Part shown: positions 6,749-14,250 of the stretch, piece by piece
How positions within the stretch are numbered: position 1 is the first letter of the stretch
How the letters are laid out: the number at the start of each line of letters is the position of its first letter
Position numbers and translations under genes: made by a program
Assembly (NCBI GenBank): GCA_946184715.1
Contig: CAMHGU010000007.1
Span: forward strand, 1-25,932
Direction of reading: 5' to 3'
From: an uncultured bacterium
GTDB taxonomy: Bacteria > Bacteroidota > Bacteroidia > Bacteroidales > Muribaculaceae
DNA: 25,932 nucleotides
Notes under the pieces: model-generated
What the model was told of the DNA's origin: nothing
What the model saw: the letters and a program-made list of their open reading frames with translations, nothing else
Databases searched by the model: none

Positions 6749-8636
6749 ACCTGCCGGAAGCCTCGTCATAGGTCACCACACCCTCATCGAGCAATTCCCG
6801 CAAGTGCTTTACTATCGCTTGGCGCGGATGCGAGAGCGTGGCCACCATCTCATCGAGCGTGCGCGCGCCATTCGAGAGCATATACTTTACGCCATTTTCC
6901 AAGCTCAACGGGCCTTCGGCGACGCGGTTTTGGCGCTCGGCGATGCAATAATCGCAGTGGTCACACCCCTCGCTGCGCTGCTCATTGAAATAGCGCAGGA
7001 TAAAGTTCTCACGGCAACCATCGGCAAAGGCATACTCCTCCATAGCGTCCATACGCCGCTTTACCACCGCTTGCCGCTCCTCGTAGCAGCTGCGAGGGAT
7101 AAGGACGTGGGCAGGAAGCTCGCGTGAGGTGAGATACACGATAAAGGGGGTACGCTTGCGGGGCACGTAGTGAATCAGATGAAGCCGCCCCAGCTCAATC
7201 AGTGCCGAATAAATACGGTCGGCGGTCATGCCGAGCTTATAGGCCAGTGTGTCCTCGTTGATAAAGACATAGTCGGCAAAGAGGCCGGTGTAAGAGCGCA
7301 GCAGCATCTGAAGCACGGGGTCAACGTCGCGGTTTTCGGTGCGAATGTTGTACAGCTCCTCTTTGCGTGCCACAATCAACACACGCGCCTGAGTGTCAAT
7401 CTCTTCGATAAAATCAATGTAGGTGGCCTGCGACAATATCTTCAAAGCGCTGAGTGCCTGGCGCTTGGGCAGCTCGAATACTTTGCAGAACATACTGAAA
7501 TTGAACTCGTAGGTGTTGCCATATCCTTCGCCCACAGGCACATCGAGGAAATTGCCGAGCAGCTCGTAAACCTTGCGGATAAACTCTTTAGGCGGGAACA
7601 TCTCAGTGAGCTTGCGGTGGAGCGTGGCTTTGTCGAAACCGGCGGCGAGCAGCACGGCGTAAGCCTTGCGGCCATCGCGGCCGGCACGGCCGGCCTCCTG
7701 GTAGTACTCTTCGAGCGAGGTGGGCAGGTCGTAGTGAATCACCACGCGCACATCGGGCTTGTCGATACCCATACCGAAGGCGTTGGTAGCCACGATTACC
7801 CGTATCTCATCGTCCTTCCAGCGGTTTTGCTTATCGGCTTTCTCCTCAGTCGATAACCCGGCGTGGTAGTGGACGGCGCGAATGCCTTGCGCCGTAAGCC
7901 AATCGGCAATCTCTTTAGTCTTGCGGCGACTACGCACATACACGATGGCGCTACCGCCCACATTGGAGAGCACGCGGAGCATCTGCCCCATCTTATCTTC
8001 CGTGTTGCGCGCTACATACACGATATTGGGGCGGCTGAAGCTCTGCGCGAAGCGCTGAAAACCGGGTCGAAACTCGAGCCGAGCGATGATATCGTCGGCC
8101 ACCGGGGCCGTGGCGCTTGCGGTAAGCGCGAGCACCGGCGCCGCGGGGAAGATAGCGCGGGCTTTGCTGATGTGAAGAAACGACGGGCGGAAGTCGTAAC
8201 CCCACTGCGAGATACAGTGAGCTTCATCGACCACGATAAGCCTTACCGGCATCTGTCGGAAATAGCTGATGAAGTAGTCGTTGCTGAGCCGCTCGGGCGA
8301 TATGTAGAGGAACTTATAGTTGCCGTAGAGGCAATTCTCGATTACTCGGCGCGACTCGGCGCGGGTGAGGCCGGCGTGGAGATAAGCCGCCTTGATGCGA
8401 CGCTTCACGAGGGCGTCGCATTGGTCTTTCATCAGCGACACGATAGGAGTGACCACGAGGGTCAAGCCGTCGTGCATCATCGTAGGCACCTGGAAGGTAA
8501 TCGACTTACCTCCACCGGTGGGCATAAGGCCGAGAGTGTCGTGCCCGGCAATTACCGACTCGATGATGTCGGCCTGAAGAGGTCGGAACCCATCATAGCC
8601 CCAATAGCGCTTGAGAATCGCAGCGGGCGATACCAT
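6732..8636 (-). CDS. recQ: RecQ-family ATP-dependent DNA helicase
   Basis: A 634-aa superfamily-2 3'-5' DNA helicase. Seen: Walker A PTGGGKS (39-45), DEAH box (137-140) followed by CISQWGYDFRP, and helicase motifs ending in EEYYQEAGRAGRDG. The C-terminal half is unlike E. coli RecQ. A region of roughly 190 residues predicted to include a winged helix comes first, then a zinc-type cluster (C541, C558, C561, C564 in CRENF...CDHCDYC), then a 70-residue tail predicted to form a winged helix (ARTLDEMVATL...). No HRDC domain is apparent. This longer variant is familiar from Bacteroidetes, where a second RecQ often exists elsewhere. It lies 9 bp after recJ on the same strand, so the two are probably co-expressed for RecFOR-type end processing. 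It converges on the HAD gene with a 17-bp overlap. Helicase function is certain; division of labour with other RecQ copies is unknown. Confidence 0.93.
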   Translation of the reverse strand: MVSPAAILKRYWGYDGFRPLQADIIESVIAGHDTLGLMPTGGGKSITFQVPTMMHDGLTLVVTPIVSLMKDQCDALVKRRIKAAYLHAGLTRAESRRVIENCLYGNYKFLYISPERLSNDYFISYFRQMPVRLIVVDEAHCISQWGYDFRPSFLHISKARAIFPAAPVLALTASATAPVADDIIARLEFRPGFQRFAQSFSRPNIVYVARNTEDKMGQMLRVLSNVGGSAIVYVRSRRKTKEIADWLTAQGIRAVHYHAGLSTEEKADKQNRWKDDEIRVIVATNAFGMGIDKPDVRVVIHYDLPTSLEEYYQEAGRAGRDGRKAYAVLLAAGFDKATLHRKLTEMFPPKEFIRKVYELLGNFLDVPVGEGYGNTYEFNFSMFCKVFELPKRQALSALKILSQATYIDFIEEIDTQARVLIVARKEELYNIRTENRDVDPVLQMLLRSYTGLFADYVFINEDTLAYKLGMTADRIYSALIELGRLHLIHYVPRKRTPFIVYLTSRELPAHVLIPRSCYEERQAVVKRRMDAMEEYAFADGCRENFILRYFNEQRSEGCDHCDYCIAERQNRVAEGPLSLENGVKYMLSNGARTLDEMVATLSHPRQAIVKHLRELLDEGVVTYDEASGRFTLPK

Positions 8637-8645
8637 AAGGCGTCA

Positions 8646-10379
8646 TCATTTGTCCGGCGGGAAAAGGATGTCGCGCACGTGGAGCTGGAGCGAGGTGTTG
8701 CCCTTATGCTTATTCTCCTCGAGGGTGTAGCATATATCGAAGAGCTCCCCGGCTTTGATACGCTCAAACTTATCGGCCTGATTAAAAGCGATGCCGTTGA
8801 ACACCCTCTCGCTCGTGCCGTCCTTGATGTCGAGCTTTATGTGCTCCATAGTCTTTCCTACGAGCTTACTCGAGCCTGCGTCCCTCACGCCACGGGTGAG
8901 GAAAATGGGCTTGTTGTTGCTCGGCCCATAGGGGTTGAACTGCTTGAGATAGCTTATCAGGTCGCCGGTGATTTCGGCAAAGGTGATGTCGGTGTCGATA
9001 TCTTGCTGATGCACCAGCTGGCGCGGCTCGATGGTCTTAGCCACATACTCTTCGAATCGGCGGGTGAACTCCGGAATGTTCTCCTCCTTGAGCGACAGCC
9101 CCACGGCATAGGTGTGGCCGCCGAAGTTCTCGAGCAACTCCCGCGAGGAGTCGATGGCCTTGTAGATGTCGTAGCCCTGCACGGAGCGCGACGAGCCGGT
9201 GGCGATGCCGTCGGCAAAGGTAAGCACCACCGAGGGCTTATAATAGATCTCGGTAAGGCGCGATGCCACGATGCCTATGATACCCTTGTGCCAATTCTTG
9301 TTGTAAATCACTATCGCCTTCTTCTCCCGGAGGTCGGGGCGGGCGGCAATGATTTCGTTGGCCTCGTCGGTGATTACCTTGTCGAGCTCTTTGCGGTCCT
9401 TATTGTACTGGTCGATGTTGCGAGCGCAAGTGTAGGCCTCGTTGATGTCGCGGGTGGTGAGAAGCTCCACGGCTTCCATCCCTGATTGCATACGGCCCGA
9501 GGCATTGATGCGCGGCCCTATCTTGAATATCACATCGCTGATGGTAATCTCCTTATGGGCAAGGTTGCAGATGCGGATTATGGCTTTCAGGCCTAGATTG
9601 GGGCTTACGTTGATGCGGCGCAGGCCATAGTAAGTGAGAATACGGTTCTCGCCGGTCATCGGCACGATGTCGGCCGCGATGCTTACGGCCACCAGGTCCA
9701 AGAGCTGCTCCAGATTCTCGCCCTCGGCGATGAGGCCGTTGCTGATGGCGAATGCCTGCATCAGCTTATAGCCTACGCCGCAGCCTGAGAGGTCGCTGTA
9801 GGGATAAGTGCTGTCCTCAAGTTTCGGATTGAGGATAGCGACGGCGTCGGGCAGGACATCGTCGGGCACGTGGTGGTCACAGATGATGAAGTCGATACCT
9901 TTCGATTTGGCATACGCGATTTCATCGATTGCCTTGATGCCACAATCAAGGACAATGATTAGGCTTACGCCCTGACTTGCGGCATAATCAATGCTTTTGA
10001 TTGATATGCCATACCCCTCCTCGTAGCGAGTGGGAATGTAATACTCCAGATTGGAGTAAAAGCTTCGGATGTAAGAGTACACCAAAGCAACTGCAGTGGT
10101 ACCATCAACGTCGTAGTCGCCATATACCATTATTCGCTCCTTGCGTCCCATCGCTCTATTGAGCCTATCCACAGCCTTATCCATATTAGGCATGAGGAAT
10201 GGGTCGTGAAGGTCGCTTAATGAGGGGTGGAAAAACTTCATAGCCTCAGCATAGTTGCCTATGCCACGATGTGCCAGAAGTCGGGCCACCGGCGCGGAGT
10301 TGATGCCGCCGGCTACAAGCTCATTCGCTATTCTCTGTTGTTCGGATGTAGGGGTTACGTAATTCCATTTTACTGTCAT
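8646..10379 (-). CDS. recJ: Single-stranded-DNA-specific 5'-3' exonuclease RecJ
   Basis: A 577-aa DHH-family nuclease that resects 5' strands during RecFOR recombination and acts in mismatch and base-excision repair. Seen: phosphoesterase motif DYDVDGTT (88-95), LDCG (144-147), DHH (168-170), a long linker, the DHHA1 motif GGHTYAVGLSL, and a C-terminal OB-fold-like region (LFDICYTLEENKHKGNTSLQLHVRDI). The length fits RecJ. The ATG at 10377-10379 is the first in-frame start with a normal RecJ N-terminus. It is first in a pair with recQ. Upstream there is a 400-nt non-coding gap containing a structured RNA candidate, with no separate Bacteroidetes -7 box next to the start, so recJ may depend on transcription reading through that element. 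Confidence 0.95.
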   Translation of the reverse strand: MTVKWNYVTPTSEQQRIANELVAGGINSAPVARLLAHRGIGNYAEAMKFFHPSLSDLHDPFLMPNMDKAVDRLNRAMGRKERIMVYGDYDVDGTTAVALVYSYIRSFYSNLEYYIPTRYEEGYGISIKSIDYAASQGVSLIIVLDCGIKAIDEIAYAKSKGIDFIICDHHVPDDVLPDAVAILNPKLEDSTYPYSDLSGCGVGYKLMQAFAISNGLIAEGENLEQLLDLVAVSIAADIVPMTGENRILTYYGLRRINVSPNLGLKAIIRICNLAHKEITISDVIFKIGPRINASGRMQSGMEAVELLTTRDINEAYTCARNIDQYNKDRKELDKVITDEANEIIAARPDLREKKAIVIYNKNWHKGIIGIVASRLTEIYYKPSVVLTFADGIATGSSRSVQGYDIYKAIDSSRELLENFGGHTYAVGLSLKEENIPEFTRRFEEYVAKTIEPRQLVHQQDIDTDITFAEITGDLISYLKQFNPYGPSNNKPIFLTRGVRDAGSSKLVGKTMEHIKLDIKDGTSERVFNGIAFNQADKFERIKAGELFDICYTLEENKHKGNTSLQLHVRDILFPPDK

Positions 10380-10420
10380 TTATAGTTGTTTTATTATTTT
10401 GTCAGGGGTAAGAAAGCACG

Positions 10421-10441
10421 CTGCGCCTCTCTTGGCGGCAG
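10421..10441 (-). terminator. GC-rich hairpin at the end of the structured RNA (possible terminator/attenuator)
   Basis: CTGCGCC (10421-10427) pairs with GGC-G-GCAG (10434-10441, one bulged G) around a 6-nt loop. Read on the minus strand it is followed by CGTGCTTTCTT, a modest T-rich tract, then about 30 nt before recJ. It could end the small RNA or attenuate recJ. It shares two bases with the outer helix arm at 10440-10445, so the two structures partly compete. Confidence 0.4.
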
Positions 10442-10672
10442 GCATTCAGGCAAAGCACTCTTAGTGCGGTAGTCCCAACGGCTCATCAGGTCAAAATCGG
10501 GTGGCACCCGAGGCCGTCATCAGCTGATTCTTATCATAGCGATTGCTTGCGATTTCACGGTAAAGATTTGATTACTCGTAGGTTATGAGCCGGCATCTTA
10601 ACGTATGACCCGACCCGCAAGTCGCTAAACGAATACTGTCACAAAGGCTACTACTATGCCTAAATTATAACT
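10421..10672 (-). ncRNA. Putative structured RNA (6S-like rod or recJ leader)
   Basis: The gap between recJ and the PAP2 gene contains helices that nest in order: AGGCAT 10440-10445 with ATGCCT 10656-10661; GCGG 10466-10469 with CCGC 10615-10618; CGGCTCAT 10479-10486 with ATGAGCCG 10585-10592; TCAAAATC 10491-10498 with GATTTGA 10565-10571 (one bulge). Local hairpins GCACT-ctt-AGTGC (10455-10467) and TCGGGT-ggc-ACCCGA (10497-10511) are perfect. On the minus strand a TAATTTTG box (10678-10685) would start a transcript about 10 nt before the outer arm, and a GC-rich hairpin at 10421-10441 closes it. A long, singly-closed rod of about 220 nt with internal bubbles is the shape of 6S RNA, and Bacteroidales have poorly described RNAs of this kind. 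No match to tmRNA, RNase P or SRP RNA was seen. The strand and the 6S idea are inference. Confidence 0.45.
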
Positions 10673-10677
10673 TTTTG

Positions 10678-10685
10678 CAAAATTA
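10678..10685 (-). promoter_or_regulatory. -7 box for the structured RNA and/or recJ
   Basis: TAATTTTG on the minus strand matches TAnnTTTG. TTG triplets upstream sit at spacings of 14 and 24 nt rather than about 20, so the -33 element is weak. The remaining part of the gap up to 10779 shows AT-rich sequence and no further feature I can support. Confidence 0.4.
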
Positions 10686-10779
10686 ACGATTTGCGGCCAC
10701 AATTCCTATCAATCGCCCATTATTTTACATTTATTAGCAATTGAAGCGGCTTGAGGCGGCAATATCCCCATACTTGGTG

Positions 10780-12123
10780 TCAGAAATATGTGCTGAGCGA
10801 GGTGCCGAGGGTGATTTTTGATAGCCAGCTGCGGCTCGATGCCGTAACGGGCGAGAAGGAGTCGGCATTCTGAAGCAGGTCGTAACGGTTACGCTCGAAA
10901 TCGAAGTCGGCAAACACGCGCCAGGCCATACGCGAACTCGCGGAGTAAGCCGCGGCAATCCCGGTGCCGAAAGTGAAGGCGCCGGCCGCCTTGAGCTGCC
11001 AGCACACCCAGCTGTCGGGGCCTGATGTGGCCGTGGCTTTGATGCCGCGCTTGGCGCTATAGCCGGCAAGCAGCTTGGCGCTGAGGCAGACGCGAGAGCT
11101 TACGGGCGCTGAGAGGTATGCGCCGGCCCCCACGGTGTACTCGGCAAGACCGTAATGGTTAAGGTTAATGTTGGCAGCCGTGGGAACAAGGCTGCTCAGG
11201 TGCTCTTCCAGCCCTTTCACCGGAAGATGAGAGGCGCGGAATCGGCCCCCTACCCCTATGTGCTTGTTGAACAGATAGGCGCCCTCGGCACCCACAGCCA
11301 CGCCGGTGCCGAATTTCATAGTGTAGCCAAGCGGGCTGAAGTTGACGGAGCCGAGAGGCAATGCGGCTCCCATATCGATACTTACCCACGAGGGCGACGC
11401 CGCATAGTCAACGCAATCGGCCGCCTCCCATCGCTTGATGTGGCGCTGCTTGAAAATCAGGTCGGTGATGCCGTAGGCAAGCTCGGTGGCGATGATGCCG
11501 ATACCGGCTCCCATAAGCACATCGCCGCTCCAGTGATAGTTGTTGTCGGTGCGCATAAAGGCGGTGGCGCCTGCCACAGCATACCCACCGAGGCTAATCC
11601 ACGGGCTTACCGTGGCGCCATACTCTTTATGCAATATCGTGGCCGCGGCAAAGGCTGTGGCGGTGTGACCCGAGGGGAAGGAGTTGCGGGCCGAGCCATC
11701 GGGACGCGTCTCCTTGACAGTCCATTTCAGGCCATAGACAAGTGCGGCCGTGATGCCGTAGGCTCCCGCGGCCGACACTCCCAATCGCGCCCAATCGCTC
11801 CGCCCTTCCACGCCGGCGGCCTTCAGAATCACCGTGGCGGCAAGCGGCGCAAAGCGCATATAGCTATCTACGCTTGCATAGTGGTCGTAGCTGAAATTCT
11901 TGGCGTCGCTTTTTTCATCGCCCTTGCCGGCAACACCCATCACCACGAGGGGAGCTGCCGCAAACGGCGCAATCTCGGAGCCGAAAGTGTAAGGCCGAAG
12001 TCCCTGCCCGGCAAGCTGAAGCGCAAGGCTATCAGGCACGGCAATGCGCGAGGTGTCAGTCTGCCCCACGGCCGTAGCCGCGATGAGAACCAGCAACGAA
12101 AACAACCACAATCCACGCATCAT
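10780..12123 (-). CDS. PAP2-family phosphatase with C-terminal beta-barrel-like domain
   Basis: A 447-aa exported protein. Residues 1-20 form a signal peptide (LFSLLVLIAATAVG, then QTD). The PAP2/acid-phosphatase triad motifs are complete: K-x6-RP (K133-P141), PSGH (150-153) and R-x5-H-x3-D (R191, H197, D201). Members dephosphorylate lipids such as undecaprenyl-PP, phosphatidylglycerol phosphate or lipid A. From about residue 240 the sequence changes to alternating strands rich in Gly, Ala and aromatic residues (GLAEYTVGAGAYLS, LSAKLLAGYSA, FADFDFERNRYDL) and ends in phenylalanine (SLSTYF), as outer-membrane barrels do. So the catalytic domain appears joined to a barrel. The ATG overlaps the prmA stop by 4 bp (ATGA), making it the last gene of the ytxH-prmA operon. 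The substrate is unknown; a lipid A or polyprenyl phosphate is plausible. No terminator was seen. Confidence 0.82.
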   Translation of the reverse strand: MMRGLWLFSLLVLIAATAVGQTDTSRIAVPDSLALQLAGQGLRPYTFGSEIAPFAAAPLVVMGVAGKGDEKSDAKNFSYDHYASVDSYMRFAPLAATVILKAAGVEGRSDWARLGVSAAGAYGITAALVYGLKWTVKETRPDGSARNSFPSGHTATAFAAATILHKEYGATVSPWISLGGYAVAGATAFMRTDNNYHWSGDVLMGAGIGIIATELAYGITDLIFKQRHIKRWEAADCVDYAASPSWVSIDMGAALPLGSVNFSPLGYTMKFGTGVAVGAEGAYLFNKHIGVGGRFRASHLPVKGLEEHLSSLVPTAANINLNHYGLAEYTVGAGAYLSAPVSSRVCLSAKLLAGYSAKRGIKATATSGPDSWVCWQLKAAGAFTFGTGIAAAYSASSRMAWRVFADFDFERNRYDLLQNADSFSPVTASSRSWLSKITLGTSLSTYF

Positions 12124-12968
12124 ATCTTATTGAAAATCAGTTGATGCCACCCATCGAGTGAATGTTCTGCTTTAAGTTCAAATCCATTGCCGGCGGCACA
12201 GTTGCGAAGCAGCGGCACATCGTCGGCATAGAAGCCGCTCAATATCAGCGCCCCACCCTTGCGCAGCGCCTTGGCATAGTGCGGCATATTGTCGATAAGC
12301 ACATTGCGATTGATGTTGGCAAGCACTATATCGAACCCTTGCGCGGTCTTGACTGCCGTGACATCTCCGAGCAGAACCGACACTTTCGATGATAAGCCAT
12401 TCAGGTCCACATTGTGCACGGCGTTCTCGCAGGCGCCCGCATCGATTTCCACAGCCACCACCTCGGCTGCTCCAAGCTTGGCGGCAAGGATGGCGAGGAT
12501 TCCCGTGCCGGTGCCCACGTCGAGCACGCGCCGCCCCTCCACCTCGGCATCGATAAGCGCCTCAATCATCATTGTGGTGGTGGCGTGATGCCCGCTTCCG
12601 AATGCCATGCGCGGCTCTATCGTGATATCGTAGGGGCGTTGCGGATAGTCGGTATGCTCCGGACCGTGCACCACACAGAGGTCGCCGTAGGTCGTGGGGC
12701 GAAACGACTCTTGTTCCCACTGCCGGTTCCAATCCTCGCTCTCAATCTTCACATTATTATATATGATATGCGAGGAGAACGGGAAGGACGATAATGCGGC
12801 TGCTACGCCGTCGTCGGAATAAAGAGGCTCCTGCACGTAGGCATCGAGCACGCCACTTGCGTAATCGAAGCTCTCGTAGCCATGCTCGGCGAGGAATGCC
12901 GATAGCAAATCAGCCTCATCGTCGTTGATGGGGCTGAAATGGAATTGTGTAAGGATGTAATCAGTCAT
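12120..12968 (-). CDS. prmA: Ribosomal protein L11 methyltransferase PrmA
   Basis: A 282-aa SAM-dependent methyltransferase that trimethylates amino groups of ribosomal protein L11. Seen: an N-terminal substrate-recognition ferredoxin-like domain (about 1-70), the PrmA signature MAFGSGHHATT (121-131), SAM motif I VLDVGTGTGILAI (148-160), the acidic loop VAVEID, and the catalytic-loop motif LANINRN. The length is normal. The start ATG overlaps the preceding 117-aa gene by 4 bp (ATGA) and its own stop overlaps the PAP2 start by 4 bp, so translation coupling through three genes is likely. The placement of prmA among membrane genes appears to be shared transcription rather than a functional unit. 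Confidence 0.95.
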   Translation of the reverse strand: MTDYILTQFHFSPINDDEADLLSAFLAEHGYESFDYASGVLDAYVQEPLYSDDGVAAALSSFPFSSHIIYNNVKIESEDWNRQWEQESFRPTTYGDLCVVHGPEHTDYPQRPYDITIEPRMAFGSGHHATTTMMIEALIDAEVEGRRVLDVGTGTGILAILAAKLGAAEVVAVEIDAGACENAVHNVDLNGLSSKVSVLLGDVTAVKTAQGFDIVLANINRNVLIDNMPHYAKALRKGGALILSGFYADDVPLLRNCAAGNGFELKAEHSLDGWHQLIFNKI

Positions 12969-13318
12969 TTACGCCGCAGTTTCTTAAACATCTTGAAAGT
13001 CATCGAAGCAAGGCGCACGCCCAGATAGGCGAGCTCAAGCTTGCTGTAGTTGCTCACCACGGCCGGAATGATGCTGCCTGCGATGCGCACGGGGAGGCTG
13101 CGCTTGTCGTTGCCGTCGTTCTTCTTGGCGCCAATGCCCATAAACGAGGCTATGCCTTTTACCGCCGCCCCGGGGCTGCTGAATGTCGATGCCACATTGT
13201 CGCGATACGCCAGCATACGCTGCCGCTCATTCTCGCGGCGTATCAGCGCCTTGGCGCGCTGCAGGCGAATCTCGTCGAGGGTATAACCTTTCCACTCGGT
13301 GTTGCTCTCGGTTGCCAT
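12965..13318 (-). CDS. Conserved hypothetical basic protein (117 aa)
   Basis: I do not recognise a named domain. The first half is charged and helical (YTLDEIRLQRAKALIRRENERQR), suggesting a coiled coil. The middle has a glycine/alanine-rich turn region (SSPGAAVKGIASFMGIGAKK). The last part carries a moderately hydrophobic helix (RIAGSIIPAVVSNYSKLELAYLGVRLA) and a lysine/arginine-rich tail (KMFKKLRRK). It looks like a small cytoplasmic-face peripheral or membrane-associated protein. The ATG at 13316-13318 is preferred to a GTG one codon earlier. It lies 7 bp after the holin-like gene and overlaps prmA by 4 bp, so it belongs to the small-envelope-protein operon and probably acts with the YtxH and holin-like products. 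Confidence 0.7.
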   Translation of the reverse strand: MATESNTEWKGYTLDEIRLQRAKALIRRENERQRMLAYRDNVASTFSSPGAAVKGIASFMGIGAKKNDGNDKRSLPVRIAGSIIPAVVSNYSKLELAYLGVRLASMTFKMFKKLRRK

Positions 13319-13325
13319 CACGCTC

Positions 13326-13676
13326 TTACTCTTTAGGGTTAAGAATCGATTTGGAAATCAAGCGAGCGAGCGGATCGACGATAAGCTTTCGTCGGAAAGC
13401 CACCACCAGCACGATGCAGATAATGAAGAACGCGGCCACTATGAGATTGGCGTAAATCGGACTACCGAGCAGGGCTGTAAGCCACTCTGTGACGGCGCAA
13501 GCCAGGAAGAATAAAGCGATAGCCGCAAGCAACGCCACAACACCGCTAAGGCATATCTTAGCGGTGATTACTGTGGCTGATTCGGTGACGGAGTACTTGG
13601 CGCAGTCCACTTCAGTGGCCACGTAATTCTTTACCTCGTCCCAAAGCTGCGCTTTATCGGGGATAGGCTGGCTCAT
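13326..13676 (-). CDS. Phage_holin_3_6 (DUF1469)-like small membrane protein
   Basis: A 116-aa protein with two strong transmembrane helices (about residues 44-68 and 73-93) joined by a short loop. It is preceded by an amphipathic N-terminal helix (LWDEVKNYVATEVDCAKYSV) and followed by a basic cytoplasmic tail (RRKLIV). This layout matches the putative holin-X/YqjE superfamily, whose chromosomal members are not phage lysis proteins; E. coli YqjE sits in an envelope-stress cluster with the ElaB-like YqjD. Here it follows two YtxH genes, which parallels that arrangement. Spacing is 6 bp after the second ytxH. Function is unknown, possibly membrane stress or membrane organisation. No endolysin or other phage gene is nearby. 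Confidence 0.75.
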   Translation of the reverse strand: MSQPIPDKAQLWDEVKNYVATEVDCAKYSVTESATVITAKICLSGVVALLAAIALFFLACAVTEWLTALLGSPIYANLIVAAFFIICIVLVVAFRRKLIVDPLARLISKSILNPKE

Positions 13677-13682
13677 GCTACG

Positions 13683-13874
13683 TTACTCCTTGATTTCGGC
13701 AGCAATCTGCTCCACGAGCTCCTCGATGTCGTCGTCGCTGAAGTCGATGCCGCGGCGCTTGAGGCTCTCTTTGATACGCTCGCGAAGCTGAGCACCCGAT
13801 TCAGGCGCAAACAACAGCGCTGTGGCAGCGCCCACTACGGCGCCACCGAGAAATGCATACAAAATACTCTTCAT
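13683..13874 (-). CDS. YtxH domain small membrane protein (copy 2)
   Basis: A 63-aa protein. One glycine/alanine-rich transmembrane helix (FLGGAVVGAATALLFAP, residues 8-24) is followed by ESGAQLRERIKESLKRRGIDFS and an acidic helical tail (DDDIEELVEQIAAEIKE). The G-x3-G pattern and the LLxAPxSG motif after the helix define the YtxH family, named after a B. subtilis general-stress protein. It resembles the upstream gene at 13912-14112 across its whole length, indicating tandem duplication. Codon choice is like its neighbours. It lies 37 bp after copy 1 and 6 bp before the holin-like gene. Function is unknown beyond membrane and stress association. Confidence 0.78.
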   Translation of the reverse strand: MKSILYAFLGGAVVGAATALLFAPESGAQLRERIKESLKRRGIDFSDDDIEELVEQIAAEIKE

Positions 13875-13911
13875 ATTGATTAAAGTGAGGTTTTGAACTA
13901 AAACTTGACGA

Positions 13912-14112
13912 TTATTCGCCCTTTACTTCTTCGGCAATTTCGTCGGCGAGCTCTTCGAGCTGCGCCTTGCGAAGCTTCACGCCTTTCTCCTTAAGGAATT
14001 CGGCGATGCGGGTACGGGTTTCGGTGCCTTTCTCGGGAGCGAGAAGAAGACCTACGGTAGCGCCTGCTATTGCGCCACCCACTACTGCTAAGATAATGTT
14101 TAATGGTTTCAT
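13912..14112 (-). CDS. YtxH domain small membrane protein (copy 1)
   Basis: A 66-aa protein. It has an N-terminal transmembrane helix (PLNIILAVVGGAIAGATVGLLLAP), the YtxH EKGTETRTRIAEFLKEKG segment and an acidic amphipathic tail (LEELADEIAEEVKGE). It is a paralogue of the next gene. The ATG at 14110-14112 (MKPLN...) is preferred over an upstream TTG at 14139, which would add nine residues unlike the family. It is the first gene of the operon, with a near-consensus promoter 60-90 bp upstream. The acidic C-terminal helices of both copies could pair with the basic tails of the downstream holin-like and 117-aa proteins; that is inference. Confidence 0.75.
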   Translation of the reverse strand: MKPLNIILAVVGGAIAGATVGLLLAPEKGTETRTRIAEFLKEKGVKLRKAQLEELADEIAEEVKGE

Positions 14113-14170
14113 AACTGCTATATTATTATGGTGAAACAATCATCGTATTTCATCACGCAAAAACTGTGCC

Positions 14171-14201
14171 TAAAATTATATAATCTTTTACACATTTACA
14201 A
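14171..14201 (-). promoter_or_regulatory. Promoter of the ytxH-holin-prmA-PAP2 operon
   Basis: On the minus strand, TTG (14199-14201), a 20-nt spacer and TAATTTTA (14171-14178) match the Bacteroidetes consensus except for the last base of the -7 box. The predicted start near 14165 gives a leader of about 50 nt before the first ytxH ATG. Confidence 0.55.
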
Positions 14202-14250
14202 TTCTTGGCTTCATTTTTTACGTCATTGTGCCGAAATTTTTTGGTATGTG

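Noticed and set aside
7863..9485. A 540-codon open frame on the plus strand, antisense to recQ and recJ
   Set aside because: It crosses the junction of two well-supported genes, has no recognisable domain and reads as low-complexity His/Val/Leu/Gly-rich sequence. That is typical of an antisense frame opened by the strong codon bias of the real genes.
10380..10779. tmRNA, RNase P RNA or SRP RNA in the recJ upstream gap
   Set aside because: None of the hallmark sequences (tmRNA TTCGAATCC-type end with CCA, RNase P GAGGAAAGTCC, SRP GGAAG tetraloop region) could be found on either strand.
13326..14112. A prophage remnant or lysis cassette suggested by the holin-like protein
   Set aside because: No endolysin, capsid, integrase or att-like repeat is present. 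The holin superfamily includes ordinary chromosomal membrane proteins, and the neighbours are housekeeping genes.
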